39,951 nucleotides of DNA from DASZTV01 sp036268405 (GCA_036268405.1 DATAUF010000046.1:1-39951), one strand, 5' to 3'; shown: positions 1 to 8,647, numbered from the stretch's first letter. A program made the numbers and translations. Notes: a model not told the origin generated them from the letters alone.

Positions 1-983
1 CCATCCATCGCGAGCGACTGCTCGCGAGCGCGTTCCTGCCACTCGGGGTTGGCGGCAAGCGCGGCGAGCACGGCAGAGGTGGTGATGGTCGTGGTGTCGT
101 GCGCCGCCATCATCAGGAAGATCATGTGGTTGACGACGTCGTCGTCACTGAACGTCTCGCCGGTCTCCGTCTCGACATGGCACAACGCGGAGAACAGGTC
201 GTCGGTGTCGGCCGCCCGCTTGGCCGGCAGCTTCGTCCTGAAGTAGTCCTCGAGCACCTTGCGGCCCTCCAGGCCGCGTCGCCAGCGCATGCCCGGAACA
301 TCGGCACGGATCAGCGAGGTGCCTGCCCGCACTGTGTCGATGAAGGCCGTCTGCAGCCGCGCGTCGTCGTCGCCGGTCCGATCGCCCATGAAGATCGCCG
401 TCGCGATGTCGAGCGAGAGCCTCTTGAGCGTCGGGTAGGCGAAGATCTGGCCCTCGGACGGCCACGCCGCGACGTCCTTCGCCACGAACTCATCGGTGCG
501 CTCCAGATAGCCCGCCAGGCGCGGCCGGGTGAAGGCCTCCTGCATGATCCGGCGATGCAGCAGGTGCTCGTCGAAGTCGAGCAGCATCAGACCACGCCGG
601 AAGAACGGGCCGATGAAGTACTCCCAGCCGGTCTGCGAGTACGCCTTGTCGGCGTTGACGAGGATCGCCTGGAGTGCGTCCGGCCCGAGCGCCAGAACGA
701 TCTTGAGCCCGAAGGTGTTGGCCCACGAGACGGGGCCGTAGCGCTCGTAGACCCGCTGGGAGTACTCCGGGCCGCTGAAGATGATGTCGAAGGTTTTGCC
801 GGCCAGCGGCCACCCCTTCATGCCCATCACGGGCTTGAGCCCGGATCCGACGGGTGGCACTGCCAGCGGCCGCTCCCGGCGCATGATCGGGTCGAGCGCG
901 CGGCCCAGCTTCAGCGCGCCGGGCCATGCGGCCGGGCGGATCTTGTCCGGATGCCGCCAGGTGCTCGCGGTCAGGTCGGTCAT
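1..983 (-). CDS. Cytochrome P450 monooxygenase (C-terminal part outside window)
   Basis: Heme-thiolate monooxygenase, present only as its first 327 residues because the gene runs off the left edge; the Cys heme-ligand loop is therefore not visible. Seen directly: the I-helix oxygen-activation motif A-A-H-D-T-T at residues 293-298 (the usual A/G-G-x-D/E-T-T pattern with His in the variable position), a C-helix H-x-x-x-R element near residues 140-145, and a proline-rich membrane-side N-terminus with K-G-W-P-L near 56-60. The ATG at 983-981 overlaps the TGA of the upstream hydroxylase gene as ATGA, so the two are translationally coupled. By family knowledge it hydroxylates or epoxidises a hydrophobic substrate using ferredoxin-delivered electrons; the context suggests a lipid or terpenoid. 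The H-D-T-T I-helix recalls mycobacterial CYP136-like or CYP51-like enzymes, but I would not assign a subfamily. Confidence 0.92.
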   Translation of the reverse strand, partial: MTDLTASTWRHPDKIRPAAWPGALKLGRALDPIMRRERPLAVPPVGSGLKPVMGMKGWPLAGKTFDIIFSGPEYSQRVYERYGPVSWANTFGLKIVLALGPDALQAILVNADKAYSQTGWEYFIGPFFRRGLMLLDFDEHLLHRRIMQEAFTRPRLAGYLERTDEFVAKDVAAWPSEGQIFAYPTLKRLSLDIATAIFMGDRTGDDDARLQTAFIDTVRAGTSLIRADVPGMRWRRGLEGRKVLEDYFRTKLPAKRAADTDDLFSALCHVETETGETFSDDDVVNHMIFLMMAAHDTTTITTSAVLAALAANPEWQERAREQSLAMD

Positions 984-1687
984 GCGGCGGGCTCGTCTAC
1001 CCCGAGGGTGAATGCGGTCTCCGACACCGGAACCTCGTCCTTCTCCGGGAACGTCCGCAGCACGTGATCGGCAAGGTGCACCGTCACGCCGTACCAGTAG
1101 TGCTCGTTGCGGAAGTGGTGCAGCCGGTGCGCCTTGTAGATGTAGCGGTAGTACCAGGTCTTCGGCTTGTAGCTCGAGTGGATGAGGAAGTGCACCCACT
1201 CGTAGATGAGGAACATGCCGTACGCCACGACGAGCCAGGTGACGCCGAGGCGCCAGTCCATCCCGGTGACCAACCAGTAGAGCGGCACCGCCGTGAGCAC
1301 CGAGGTGATCAGCGCCCGACGCGGTACCAGCACGAGGCCGATCACCTTTGGACTCGCGTGGTGCTGCCGGTGCCGTCGGGCGAGCAGCCCGTCGATCGTG
1401 ATGGAGCCGATCCGGCGCGGCTTCGCATGCAGCACCGTCACGTGGATCACCCACTCGGTGAACGGCTGAATGCCCAGCACGATCGCTGCGACGGCGAGAT
1501 CCCACCAGCGCCATCCGCCCAGGGAGATCCGCGTCGCGACGGCGGCGAAGAAGGCGAGCGCGAGCAGCCGGGCGTTGAAGGTCGCGAAGAAGATGCGAGC
1601 GGCGGTGCCGAGCGTCAGACCGGCCGCGCTGTACTCATCGGGCTGTTCTTCGCGAGCGCGGGTCGGGCGCGCCTCAGTGATCGCCAC
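980..1687 (-). CDS. Fatty acid hydroxylase / sterol desaturase superfamily protein
   Basis: Integral-membrane non-heme di-iron hydroxylase of 235 residues. The iron-binding histidine clusters are clear: H82/H87, H-R-Q-H-H at 106-110, H-F-L-I-H at 166-170, H-R-L-H-H at 187-191, plus H196, H204 and H208. Hydrophobic helices lie near 40-55, 62-80, 125-142 and 148-165. The reading frame is open far upstream, but that part lies antisense-free inside the permease gene and is not protein-like; the GTG at 1687 gives a sensible N-terminus 41 bases after the permease stop. Its TGA overlaps the P450 ATG. Family members hydroxylate or desaturate fatty acyl chains, sterols or carotenoids. Coupling with a P450 and an ABC exporter suggests two successive oxidations of one lipid-like product, which is inference. 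Confidence 0.9.
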   Translation of the reverse strand: MAITEARPTRAREEQPDEYSAAGLTLGTAARIFFATFNARLLALAFFAAVATRISLGGWRWWDLAVAAIVLGIQPFTEWVIHVTVLHAKPRRIGSITIDGLLARRHRQHHASPKVIGLVLVPRRALITSVLTAVPLYWLVTGMDWRLGVTWLVVAYGMFLIYEWVHFLIHSSYKPKTWYYRYIYKAHRLHHFRNEHYWYGVTVHLADHVLRTFPEKDEVPVSETAFTLGVDEPAA

Positions 1688-1728
1688 GCGGCGAGTGTCC
1701 CACGGGCGTGCCGCCACGCTGGCGGGTC

Positions 1729-2604
1729 CTACTCGGTGCGGGCGAACATCAGGCATGCACCTGCGAGCAGCGCGACGCCCACTCCGAACACGACGATGAC
1801 GTCGAGCCAGCCCGGCACAGCCCAGCCCGACCAGGTCGGCGGATAGAACAGCGCCCGCGTCGGGTTGGACTTCGCGAGGCTGTTGATGACAAGCGTCCGT
1901 GACGACGCAACGGCGTACGTCAGCGGGTTGAAGCGCGACACGACGTCGAGCCACCTCGGCGACTGTGGGCCGAGCGGATAGAGCGAGCCGGACAGAAACA
2001 TCAGCGGCATCAACATCATGTTCACGAGCGGCATCAGCGTCTGGACGCTCTTTACGCGTGCCGCGAGGACCAGACCGAAGGCGGTCATCGTGAACGACGT
2101 AACAAACACGACGCCGAGCAGCCCGAATATCAGCCCCAACCGATACGGAACATGCACGGTGCCGGCGAGCGCAAGGATCATGACGCTCTGCACCGTGGCG
2201 ATGGTCGCTCCGCCAAGACACTTGCCGATGACGATGCTCGACGACGAGATCGGCGCGACCAGCATCTCCCGCAGAAAACCGAACTCGCGGTCCCACACGA
2301 TCGAGATCGCCGAGAACACCGCAGTGAAAAGGATGCCGGTGACGATCACGCCCGGAAACAAGAAGGTTTTGAAGTTCGCGCCGTGTGAAGACCCGCTCAC
2401 CGCCGCGGACAGGCCGGCGCCGAGTACGAAGAGAAAGAGCAGCGGCTGGAGCAGCGTCGAGATCATGCGCGCCTTGTCGCCCAGCATGCGCGTCATGTCG
2501 CGCTGCCAGACGATGCCGATCGCGCGCAGCTCATGACTGAGCCCGCCGATCGGCGACGCAACCGGTGCGAACTCGATCCTGCTGGGCACTGCCTGCGTCG
2601 TCAT
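1729..2604 (-). CDS. ABC-2 type (DrrB-like) transporter permease
   Basis: Membrane half of an ABC exporter, 291 residues, with about six hydrophobic helices. It has the ABC-2 layout: a cytoplasmic N-terminal stretch, then helices beginning at the L-L-Q-P-L-L-F-L-F segment, and a conserved L-N-M-M-L-M-P-L-M-F-L-S-G loop-helix typical of DrrB and NodJ relatives (known from the family). I chose the ATG at 2604 because it overlaps the TGA of the ATPase gene (ATGA), although six more in-frame codons lie upstream. It pairs with the ATPase encoded just before it. DrrAB-type pumps export drugs, polyketides or glycolipids; the substrate here is unknown, but the downstream oxygenases suggest an oxidised lipid or natural product. 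Confidence 0.92.
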   Translation of the reverse strand: MTTQAVPSRIEFAPVASPIGGLSHELRAIGIVWQRDMTRMLGDKARMISTLLQPLLFLFVLGAGLSAAVSGSSHGANFKTFLFPGVIVTGILFTAVFSAISIVWDREFGFLREMLVAPISSSSIVIGKCLGGATIATVQSVMILALAGTVHVPYRLGLIFGLLGVVFVTSFTMTAFGLVLAARVKSVQTLMPLVNMMLMPLMFLSGSLYPLGPQSPRWLDVVSRFNPLTYAVASSRTLVINSLAKSNPTRALFYPPTWSGWAVPGWLDVIVVFGVGVALLAGACLMFARTE

Positions 2605-3590
2605 CGCCCCATCCCCATCCATCGTCGCGGCGCTGCCTGCTCTTCGTCACCGATCCGCCGCCCGGCATGCGCGAGGAACACGTCGTCGAGCGTCGGGCGC
2701 GACACACTCACCGACTGCACCGAGAGCCCGATGCCGAACAGCTTCGGCACGAAGCTCTCCCCGTCCGGCACCGCCACCAGCAGCGCGTCGCCATCCGGCA
2801 CCGCATCGACACGCAGCTTCTTCTTGATGGTCAAGATCGACGCATCGTTGTCGGCGGTGACGATTCGCACCCGGTCATCGCCTACAGCGCCCTTGAGCGA
2901 TGCCGGCGTCCCGAGCGCGACGATCTCGCCGCTGTTGATGATGGCGATCCGATCGCATCGCTCGGCCTCGTCCATGTAGTGGGTCGTCAGGAACACGGTG
3001 ATGTCCTCGCGGCGGCGAAGCTCATCCACGTACTTCCACAGGACTTGGCGCGACTCGGGGTCCAGCCCAATCGTCGGTTCGTCAAGAAACAGCACCCGCG
3101 GTGAGTGAAGCAGGCCGCGGGCGATCTCGAGCCTGCGCTTCATCCCTCCGGAGAAGGTCCGCACCGGCGATTCCCTGCGGTCGGCCAGCCCGACCAGCTC
3201 CAGCACCTCTTCGATACGGCTGGCGATCGTCCGGCGAGGCATGCCGTAGATGGCACCGTGAAATCGAAGGTTCTGGTCCGCGGTCAGGTAGTCGTCGAGG
3301 GTTGTCTCCTGGAAGACGAGCCCGATCTCGCGTCGTACCGCGGTACGTTGCTTGATCACGTCGAGACCGACGACCTTGGCCTGACCGGCGGTCGGCGTGA
3401 CCAATGTGCAGAGGATCTTGATCGTCGTCGACTTGCCGGCACCGTTGGGGCCGAGGAAACCGAACAGCTCGCCCGGCGTGACATCGAGGTCGATGCCTCT
3501 GACCGCTTCGATCTCGCCGTACCGCTTGACCAAACCGCGAACCGTCACCGCCGGCTCGATGGTCGGCGCGCTCGCCTTTGCCAGTGCCAC
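2601..3590 (-). CDS. ABC transporter ATP-binding protein, DrrA-like
   Basis: Energy-coupling subunit of the exporter, 329 residues. Walker A G-P-N-G-A-G-K-S-T is at 46-54, the signature F-S-G-G-M-K at 146-151, and Walker B L-F-L-D-E-P at 167-172, followed by the T-T-H-Y-M-D-E-A-E-R switch region. A C-terminal extension of about 100 residues is typical of the DrrA / daunorubicin-resistance family. The start is GTG at 3590; a purine-rich G-G-G-G stretch lies about 10 bases upstream. It is the first gene of the four-gene operon (ATPase, permease, hydroxylase, P450), and the 58-base gap 3591-3648 separates it from a divergent DUF488 gene, so the operon promoter should lie there. Confidence 0.95.
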   Translation of the reverse strand: MALAKASAPTIEPAVTVRGLVKRYGEIEAVRGIDLDVTPGELFGFLGPNGAGKSTTIKILCTLVTPTAGQAKVVGLDVIKQRTAVRREIGLVFQETTLDDYLTADQNLRFHGAIYGMPRRTIASRIEEVLELVGLADRRESPVRTFSGGMKRRLEIARGLLHSPRVLFLDEPTIGLDPESRQVLWKYVDELRRREDITVFLTTHYMDEAERCDRIAIINSGEIVALGTPASLKGAVGDDRVRIVTADNDASILTIKKKLRVDAVPDGDALLVAVPDGESFVPKLFGIGLSVQSVSVSRPTLDDVFLAHAGRRIGDEEQAAPRRWMGMGR

Positions 3591-3648
3591 CTGCAGAATC
3601 CCCGTTCGCTCGCCCCGGCCACGTTACCCGCGATGCGAGACTCCCTCG

Positions 3649-4005
3649 GTGGGCGTCGACATCGGGCGGGTGTACGACGCGCGCGGCGAGGACCCATCCG
3701 GGCGCTTCCTGATCGACCGGCTGTGGCCGCGCGGGGTCGCCAAAGCCACGGCTCCGTTCGAACAGTGGCTGCGTGATATCGCTCCAACACCCGATCTGCG
3801 CAGGTGGTACTCACACGAGGTCGACAAGTACGACGAGTTCGCGCGTCGCTACCGCGACGAGCTGGCCGACGACCCAGCGCAGTCGCTCTTAGCGATGCTG
3901 GACAGTCGCGCCCGTACCGGTGACGTCGCACTTCTGACGGCAACAAAGGATCTGCACCACTCAAGCGCCGCCGTCCTGAGAGATGTCCTGATCGATCTGC
4001 GATGA
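3649..4005 (+). CDS. DUF488 (YeaO-like) family protein
   Basis: Small soluble protein of 118 residues of the DUF488 family. The hallmark segment is R-V-Y-D-A-R-G near the N-terminus followed by F-L-I-D-R-L-W-P-R-G, and a central W-Y-S-H-E-V-D-K-Y-D-E-F-A-R-R-Y segment, all at the spacing seen in YeaO relatives. The frame is open upstream through the ATPase gene of the other strand, but the GTG at 3649 leaves the usual short N-terminus before R-V-Y-D, so I chose it. The biochemical role of the family is not established. It reads divergently from the ABC operon and is followed 49 bases later by an unknown gene. Confidence 0.85.
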   Translation: MGVDIGRVYDARGEDPSGRFLIDRLWPRGVAKATAPFEQWLRDIAPTPDLRRWYSHEVDKYDEFARRYRDELADDPAQSLLAMLDSRARTGDVALLTATKDLHHSSAAVLRDVLIDLR

Positions 4006-4042
4006 CATGGGCGCAGCCCTAAGGTTGTGCTCGGTTCCGTTG

Positions 4043-4049
4043 GGAGGAG
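4043..4049 (+). promoter_or_regulatory. Shine-Dalgarno site GGAGGAG setting the start at 4055
   Basis: A strong GGAGGAG lies five bases before the GTG at 4055. It selects that codon over the upstream in-frame ATG at 4007, which has no such site. Confidence 0.8.
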
Positions 4050-4054
4050 AAATC

Positions 4055-4606
4055 GTGCCGCAAGCGGCGAGGCTGCAGCCGATAGAGGAGTTCTACGCCG
4101 AAGACGAGCGACGGAAGACGCACGGCTCCATCCAGTTCGGCTTCAACTGGAAGGACTCTTCGGTCAGTGACCGCAACTGCTACTGCGAGGTCCACTGGTT
4201 CTACGGCACCCACGAGATCGTTGCGATCTACCAAACCGTCGACGCCGATGAGACGCGGCAGCGCCTCACTCAGGGAGCCGTTTCGCGGGTGGCCCTCGAT
4301 GGTCTCGCGCAGGTCGCCGGGCCAGCCGGCGGCGACACCCTGCAAGCCGCGGCGCTCGGTGGGCTCCTGGCGGCGCGTGATCGCGCGACGGTTCGAACCG
4401 ATGTGCGTGTCCTCGGAGTGCTCGAGCATCCACTCGAGAGGTACTGGGTGCTTCGCGACGCATTCGAGCTGGAACTCAAGCCTGATGGTCTTGTCACACT
4501 TCAGCGGCGGATCGACGAGTGCGCCCGTGGCGATCGGGTCGCGGTCACTGACCACTCCCTGCATTCCTTGCTGTACCCGACCAGAGGCGAGCCAAGTCCG
4601 GCCTAG
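4055..4606 (+). CDS. Hypothetical protein, unrecognised
   Basis: A 183-residue, mostly hydrophilic protein that I do not recognise. The first half contains E-E-F-Y-A-E-D-E-R-R, then aromatic residues in a beta-rich-looking stretch (F-G-F-N-W-K-D, C-Y-C-E-V-H-W-F-Y-G) and charged helical segments in the second half. There is no signal peptide or membrane segment. The GTG start follows a GGAGGAG ribosome site. Protein-like composition and the ribosome site favour this strand over an overlapping 204-codon open frame on the minus strand. It converges on the next gene and shares the palindromic stop CTAG (4603-4606) with it. Confidence 0.65.
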   Translation: MPQAARLQPIEEFYAEDERRKTHGSIQFGFNWKDSSVSDRNCYCEVHWFYGTHEIVAIYQTVDADETRQRLTQGAVSRVALDGLAQVAGPAGGDTLQAAALGGLLAARDRATVRTDVRVLGVLEHPLERYWVLRDAFELELKPDGLVTLQRRIDECARGDRVAVTDHSLHSLLYPTRGEPSPA

Positions 4607-5130
4607 CTCGTTTGTCGATCGCGGGACTCGCATTCAGCACGTCGCCAACGGACCAGCCGCACCGCCGCCGAGGTCACGCAGAGCGCCGCTACGACAAGGT
4701 CCAAGACTCCGCTTGCCGTGTTCCGCCTGATGACGGTCGGAACGCCGATGCCCGCAAATGCCGCCGCAAGAATGCTTGGCGGCAACCAGCCCAATCTTGG
4801 AGGCGACGGCAGCGGGTGCGCCACGTCGAGATCGATTGCTTGAAGCGCATCCCGCTCGACGCGGCGCATGCGATACGCCAACCCGCTGAAGCCCAGCGCC
4901 ACCGATGCCATAGCTGCGAGAAGACCGCGATCGGCGTTGAAGGCCCCAGAAACTCCGACCACGAAGACCAGCGCTGCGACACACGCCAGCACGCCAAGAC
5001 GCGTCGAGTACCTCGGCCGTCGGGTTGCGAGCGAAGCGAGTGCGGCCTCATGTGGCAACTCCTCACCGAAGGCTTGGTTGTCAAGGCTCCGCAGCCGCTC
5101 GCTCAAACCCACAGCCACATGATCCGCCAT
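4603..5130 (-). CDS. Putative membrane protein, unrecognised
   Basis: A 175-residue protein with a hydrophilic N-terminal arm of about 40 residues and three or four hydrophobic helices: near 45-62 (L-G-V-L-A-C-V-A-A-L-V-F-V-V-G), 68-87, 114-132 and 141-158, ending in a basic tail. The N-terminal E-R-L-R-S-L-D segment looks amphipathic. I do not recognise a family with confidence; the pattern resembles small membrane proteins of actinomycetes similar to DUF3040. The last codon shares CTAG with the convergent gene. The ATG at 5130 lies at the end of a gap shared with the divergent gene at 5220. Confidence 0.65.
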   Translation of the reverse strand: MADHVAVGLSERLRSLDNQAFGEELPHEAALASLATRRPRYSTRLGVLACVAALVFVVGVSGAFNADRGLLAAMASVALGFSGLAYRMRRVERDALQAIDLDVAHPLPSPPRLGWLPPSILAAAFAGIGVPTVIRRNTASGVLDLVVAALCVTSAAVRLVRWRRAECESRDRQTS

Positions 5131-5219
5131 TCCGGTCTGTGAAGGCTTGGGCAGTGTCAGGGCGCGGCGGCTAGCGGTCCGCGAACCGATCGAGGGCGAT
5201 GATCTGCTGTGATTGCCTC

Positions 5220-5618
5220 ATGGCCCATCCGACAGCACGGTCGCGACCGAGGTTTTGGTTTGCATCGGCCTTCGGGTTCGCGTTGCTTGCAGTCGGACTC
5301 GCATTCACCGTCTTCGGTGAGATTGCCGAGAGCCTCGCTGCGGTCTGTCTCATCTCCGGCGGGATCGCGGGCATCGTCCTATCGGCACGAAACAGGCAAA
5401 CCGTGACGTTGCAACCTGACAACGCTCGCCCGCGGCGCCCCTCGCTCGCGCTCATCGGACCCGGAGCGCTCGCCGCAGTTCTGTGGTGGCTCGTTGCGGT
5501 CGGCAACCGAGGATGGATCTGGGCGGGCATTCTGGTCGTCGCGCTGATTCATACGGCGTACCTCGCGGTGCTCGTCACCCACCGAATAGTCAGCCTTCAG
5601 CACGGCAAAGCGGCTTGA
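5220..5618 (+). CDS. Putative membrane protein, unrecognised
   Basis: A small integral membrane protein of 132 residues with about four helices: F-A-S-A-F-G-F-A-L-L-A-V-G near 14-31, a second near 36-52, a third near 78-94 and a fourth near 100-117, with positively charged loops (R-N-R-Q, A-R-P-R-R-P). The ATG at 5220 gives M-A-H-P; an in-frame ATG at 5199 lies right behind a GAGGG and could be used instead. It diverges from the membrane-protein gene at 5130 and may form a pair with it. No function can be assigned. Confidence 0.6.
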   Translation: MAHPTARSRPRFWFASAFGFALLAVGLAFTVFGEIAESLAAVCLISGGIAGIVLSARNRQTVTLQPDNARPRRPSLALIGPGALAAVLWWLVAVGNRGWIWAGILVVALIHTAYLAVLVTHRIVSLQHGKAA

Positions 5619-5658
5619 GGGTCTGACAGTCCGCATCGACCAGCCGGCGCAAACGCGG

Positions 5659-7059
5659 TCAGGGCGCGCTGATCGTCACCGAGACCTTGTGCGGGGACGC
5701 TCCCAGTGGGACTGAGATGTGGAGCCGGCCGTCCGAGTCCGCCACCAGATGCTTGGCGCTTCCACCCTTTGTCACGGCGTAGACGCCGCCGGGCGAGTAG
5801 TAACGCGGCGTGAGCACTCTCGCGGTGCCGTCTCCGCCGAGGATGAACCCATTGCGGTCCGCTCCGCTCAAGCGGCTGAACGCGAGCGGCTGCGGACGCG
5901 CGATGCTGACCTGCCACCCCCACTGGCTCCACCGCGGATTGATGCTGACGTAACTGATCCGCGCCGGTCGCGCCGGTGGGTTTGCGAAGGTCTTCATCAG
6001 CGGACCGATGAACTTGCGAAGATCCCGCGCCCAGTACGCAAAGGTATGAGTCCCGCTGCCGTAGTCGTAGACCGTGGGCGAGAGGCCGACCTGACGCGCG
6101 TGCTGCAAGAACAGGTCCGTCGAGACGTGGGTGAGGCTCTCGATGACGCCGGGCTCGATCACACCGGTCGGGTTTGTGACGGGGTCGTCGTACTGTCCGG
6201 GCAACCCGTCCGCAGTCGCGAACCACATTCGCACCGGTCGCAGATTGGTGATCAGCCGTGCCGGGTCGTGACCCTCCCAGTTGATCTCGTCGGAGATGTG
6301 GTTGCCGAACGGTGCGTTCGCCTCGACGCCGTTGAGGCCGACCATCGTCGCGCCGATGATCGCCTCCGCGCCGAGCCGGGCCTCGAGGTCACGGTCGATC
6401 TCGGGCGCCCCGGAGAATGACGCCTGCTGCACGAAGAGCTGCGGGTGTCGCGCGGCGAGCTCGGTCGCGCCGTAGCCACCCATCGACAGGCCCGCGACGG
6501 CACGACCACTGCGGGATCGGATGGTGTCGAGGTTCGCATCGATCCACGGGATGAGCTCGTGGATGTCGTAGGTCTCCCATTGCGACTTGCCCAGGGCGGT
6601 GTGCTGATCGATCCAGTTGGTGAACCAGCTTCCGCCGTCCCCGTCGAACCCGATATCCGAGCTGACCGTGATGAGGCGGTACGGCTTGGTGGTCTTGGGC
6701 GCGTCACCCGCAGTCATCCAGTCGTAACTGTGGCCGCTCGTTCCCGGAAAGAGATAGAGCACCGGGTAGCGCGGCTCTGCGCTCGGTGCGTAGCCAACCG
6801 GGAGCAGGATGCGGACCGTGATCGACTTGGGTGCCAGCGCCTTCGGCGCGATCGTTGCGAGAAGCTGCCGCGCGCCAATGCGCCTGACGCTCTTCACGAC
6901 GATGCCATGCGCGGTTCGCAGATGAATCGGCGCACTCGGCACGGATGAGCGATCCGCCGTGGCGCCAAGCGCCGTACCGGCCCCGCCGGTCGCCCCAACC
7001 GCGGCGGTAACCGCCAGCCCGGCCGCAACCGACCGCCACCTGGTCACGCGCGTCGTCAT
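5659..7059 (-). CDS. Exported esterase (putative esterase / antigen 85-like fold)
   Basis: Alpha/beta hydrolase of 466 residues with an N-terminal signal peptide (basic T-R-V-T-R-W-R, then a hydrophobic Ala/Gly core to about residue 33). The esterase domain spans about 75-355: a G-T-S-G-H oxyanion region near 106-110, the nucleophile elbow G-L-S-M-G-G with Ser192, and the catalytic-His candidate in G-T-H-T-F at His338. The last 110 residues form a separate beta-rich tail. This matches the PF00756 type (esterase D, feruloyl esterase, mycolyltransferase). The ATG at 7059 overlaps the stop of the preceding hydrolase as ATGA; the frame is open upstream but that part lies within the neighbour. Substrate unknown; an exported acyl ester or cell-envelope ester is plausible. 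Confidence 0.9.
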   Translation of the reverse strand: MTTRVTRWRSVAAGLAVTAAVGATGGAGTALGATADRSSVPSAPIHLRTAHGIVVKSVRRIGARQLLATIAPKALAPKSITVRILLPVGYAPSAEPRYPVLYLFPGTSGHSYDWMTAGDAPKTTKPYRLITVSSDIGFDGDGGSWFTNWIDQHTALGKSQWETYDIHELIPWIDANLDTIRSRSGRAVAGLSMGGYGATELAARHPQLFVQQASFSGAPEIDRDLEARLGAEAIIGATMVGLNGVEANAPFGNHISDEINWEGHDPARLITNLRPVRMWFATADGLPGQYDDPVTNPTGVIEPGVIESLTHVSTDLFLQHARQVGLSPTVYDYGSGTHTFAYWARDLRKFIGPLMKTFANPPARPARISYVSINPRWSQWGWQVSIARPQPLAFSRLSGADRNGFILGGDGTARVLTPRYYSPGGVYAVTKGGSAKHLVADSDGRLHISVPLGASPHKVSVTISAP

Positions 7060-8591
7060 GAGCCCGTCAGGTAGATCCCGGTGCCTTTCGGCACCGGATG
7101 AGTCGCGGGTCCGTCCTTGGTGGTGTCGACCTTCGCGTAGGACCAGACGCCGTGATAGCCATCGTGGCTGGTCATCCGCGCGCATCCTCGCCGAAGGCTT
7201 TCGCAGTCGAAGCGCCCGCCATTTGGCGTTCGGATGTCCAGTCGCGAGCGGTAGTAGAAGCTGAACATGTTCGGGTCGTGGAAGCTGTCGACCTTCGCTT
7301 CGACAGGATCGTGCTGCCAGCGGGTCGTGACCAGACGGTGGTAGGCCGAGGACTCGTTCTTGAGGTAGTAGTCGAACCACGCGTTGGTGTACCAGCTGAT
7401 CATGTCGGGCCCGTAGAGCGATGCGCCGAAAGCCGGGTTCGGGATGAACGAGAAGTCCAGATGGCTGCCGCCGCGGACCACGATCTCGCCGGTGTCGACG
7501 TGATGCTTTGAGTAGACGAGCGATTCGGTGTCCTTGGCGTCGTACTTGGGCAGCGACACGTTGGGCGTCGGCGGAAGGAAGTAGTCCGCCGACATTCCCA
7601 AGGCCGGCACCCGGATCTTCGCCGGACGGCGATCCGCCACGTCGACGCAGCCCTTCTCGCTGGTTCCGGCGTTGGGGTCCGGCGCCGCGAGGTTGTCCCA
7701 CGCGACGACCGCCTTGACCCGCTTGTCCCACTGCGCGATGTAGGAGACCGCGGAGGCGCCGTACGAGTGCCCGGCCAGGCCGATCTCGTGCGGGTCGAGG
7801 ATGCTCCAGAACGGGTTGTACGCCGCGTCGAAGCCGGCCTTGACCCGAGACCTCTGGTACGCCGCATGACTGGTGCCGCTGTTGCACGAGGCCACCGGGC
7901 GGTAGGGGTGCGACGGCGTGGAAAGGAAGAAGTCGAGGGCGTCCTCGGTGCCATCGAAGAACGGACGGCCGTCGGTCTGCGCCGGCACACCCTCGAGCAG
8001 GTCCTTGCCCTGACCGGCGGTGTCGGACTGGCCCTGACCCTGCGGGTCGAAGGTCATGACGACGTAGCCGTCCTTGGCCAGCGCTTGAGCCGCGTACCAG
8101 TACATCTGCTCGTCTGCCTGGACCGAGCCGTTCGTGATGACGACACCCGGCCGTCGCGCCGGGCCGCTGCGCGTCGCCCAGACGTGACCGGACAACTGCG
8201 CGCCGTTGCGTGCCGTGAAGAGGAACGGACGAACGATGCCGTCGCCGTCGGTCTCCCAGTCATAGAGCCGGGTGTCACCCGCGCAGCCGTCGTAGCCGTT
8301 CCAGCACAGGTCGGACTCGAACTCACGCTGTGGGTCGTGCAACTGCATCTGGACCGCGGCCAGCGTGTTCTGCTGGCCGACGAGCCGCAGTTGGAGCTGA
8401 TAGGCGGGCGCGAGGTAGAGGCTCTGCCGCTCGAGCACGTTTGAGTAGTCCTCAGCCTCGACGGCCAGGTTGAAGGACGTCGCGCGATAGCGCGGCTCAC
8501 CGCCGCTCGCCGAGGCAGCGGACGTCGCCGGGGCTACGACCGCGACGGTCAGCGCGGCCGCGACGGCCCCGACCGATCGACGAAAGATCAT
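7056..8591 (-). CDS. Exported alpha/beta hydrolase
   Basis: Secreted hydrolase of 511 residues. The signal peptide is M-I-F-R-R-S-V-G then a hydrophobic Ala/Val core ending near A-T-S-A-A-S-A (about 26-28). The nucleophile elbow G-H-S-Y-G places Ser276; a His candidate is in G-G-S-H-L-D-F at His377. An early T-F-D-P-Q-G-Q-G-Q-S-D strand-loop (180-190) is the usual dialkylglycine/X-Pro-peptidase-like or acetyl-xylan-esterase-like signature. Five or more cysteines (C96, C103, C236, C314 and two near 473-480) suggest disulfides outside the cell. It leads a two-gene operon with the esterase, coupled by ATGA. The 56-base gap to 8648 holds its divergent promoter. The natural substrate is unknown. 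Confidence 0.88.
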   Translation of the reverse strand: MIFRRSVGAVAAALTVAVVAPATSAASASGGEPRYRATSFNLAVEAEDYSNVLERQSLYLAPAYQLQLRLVGQQNTLAAVQMQLHDPQREFESDLCWNGYDGCAGDTRLYDWETDGDGIVRPFLFTARNGAQLSGHVWATRSGPARRPGVVITNGSVQADEQMYWYAAQALAKDGYVVMTFDPQGQGQSDTAGQGKDLLEGVPAQTDGRPFFDGTEDALDFFLSTPSHPYRPVASCNSGTSHAAYQRSRVKAGFDAAYNPFWSILDPHEIGLAGHSYGASAVSYIAQWDKRVKAVVAWDNLAAPDPNAGTSEKGCVDVADRRPAKIRVPALGMSADYFLPPTPNVSLPKYDAKDTESLVYSKHHVDTGEIVVRGGSHLDFSFIPNPAFGASLYGPDMISWYTNAWFDYYLKNESSAYHRLVTTRWQHDPVEAKVDSFHDPNMFSFYYRSRLDIRTPNGGRFDCESLRRGCARMTSHDGYHGVWSYAKVDTTKDGPATHPVPKGTGIYLTGS

Positions 8592-8647
8592 GTCTACTCC
8601 TTCGACGCAGGCGCTCCGCTCCCTGCACTTCCGGCTACCGTGCGCCG

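Noticed and set aside
4019..4633. A 204-codon open frame on the minus strand opposite the unknown gene at 4055
   Set aside because: Its translation lacks protein-like segments, and the plus-strand gene has a strong ribosome site and better composition.
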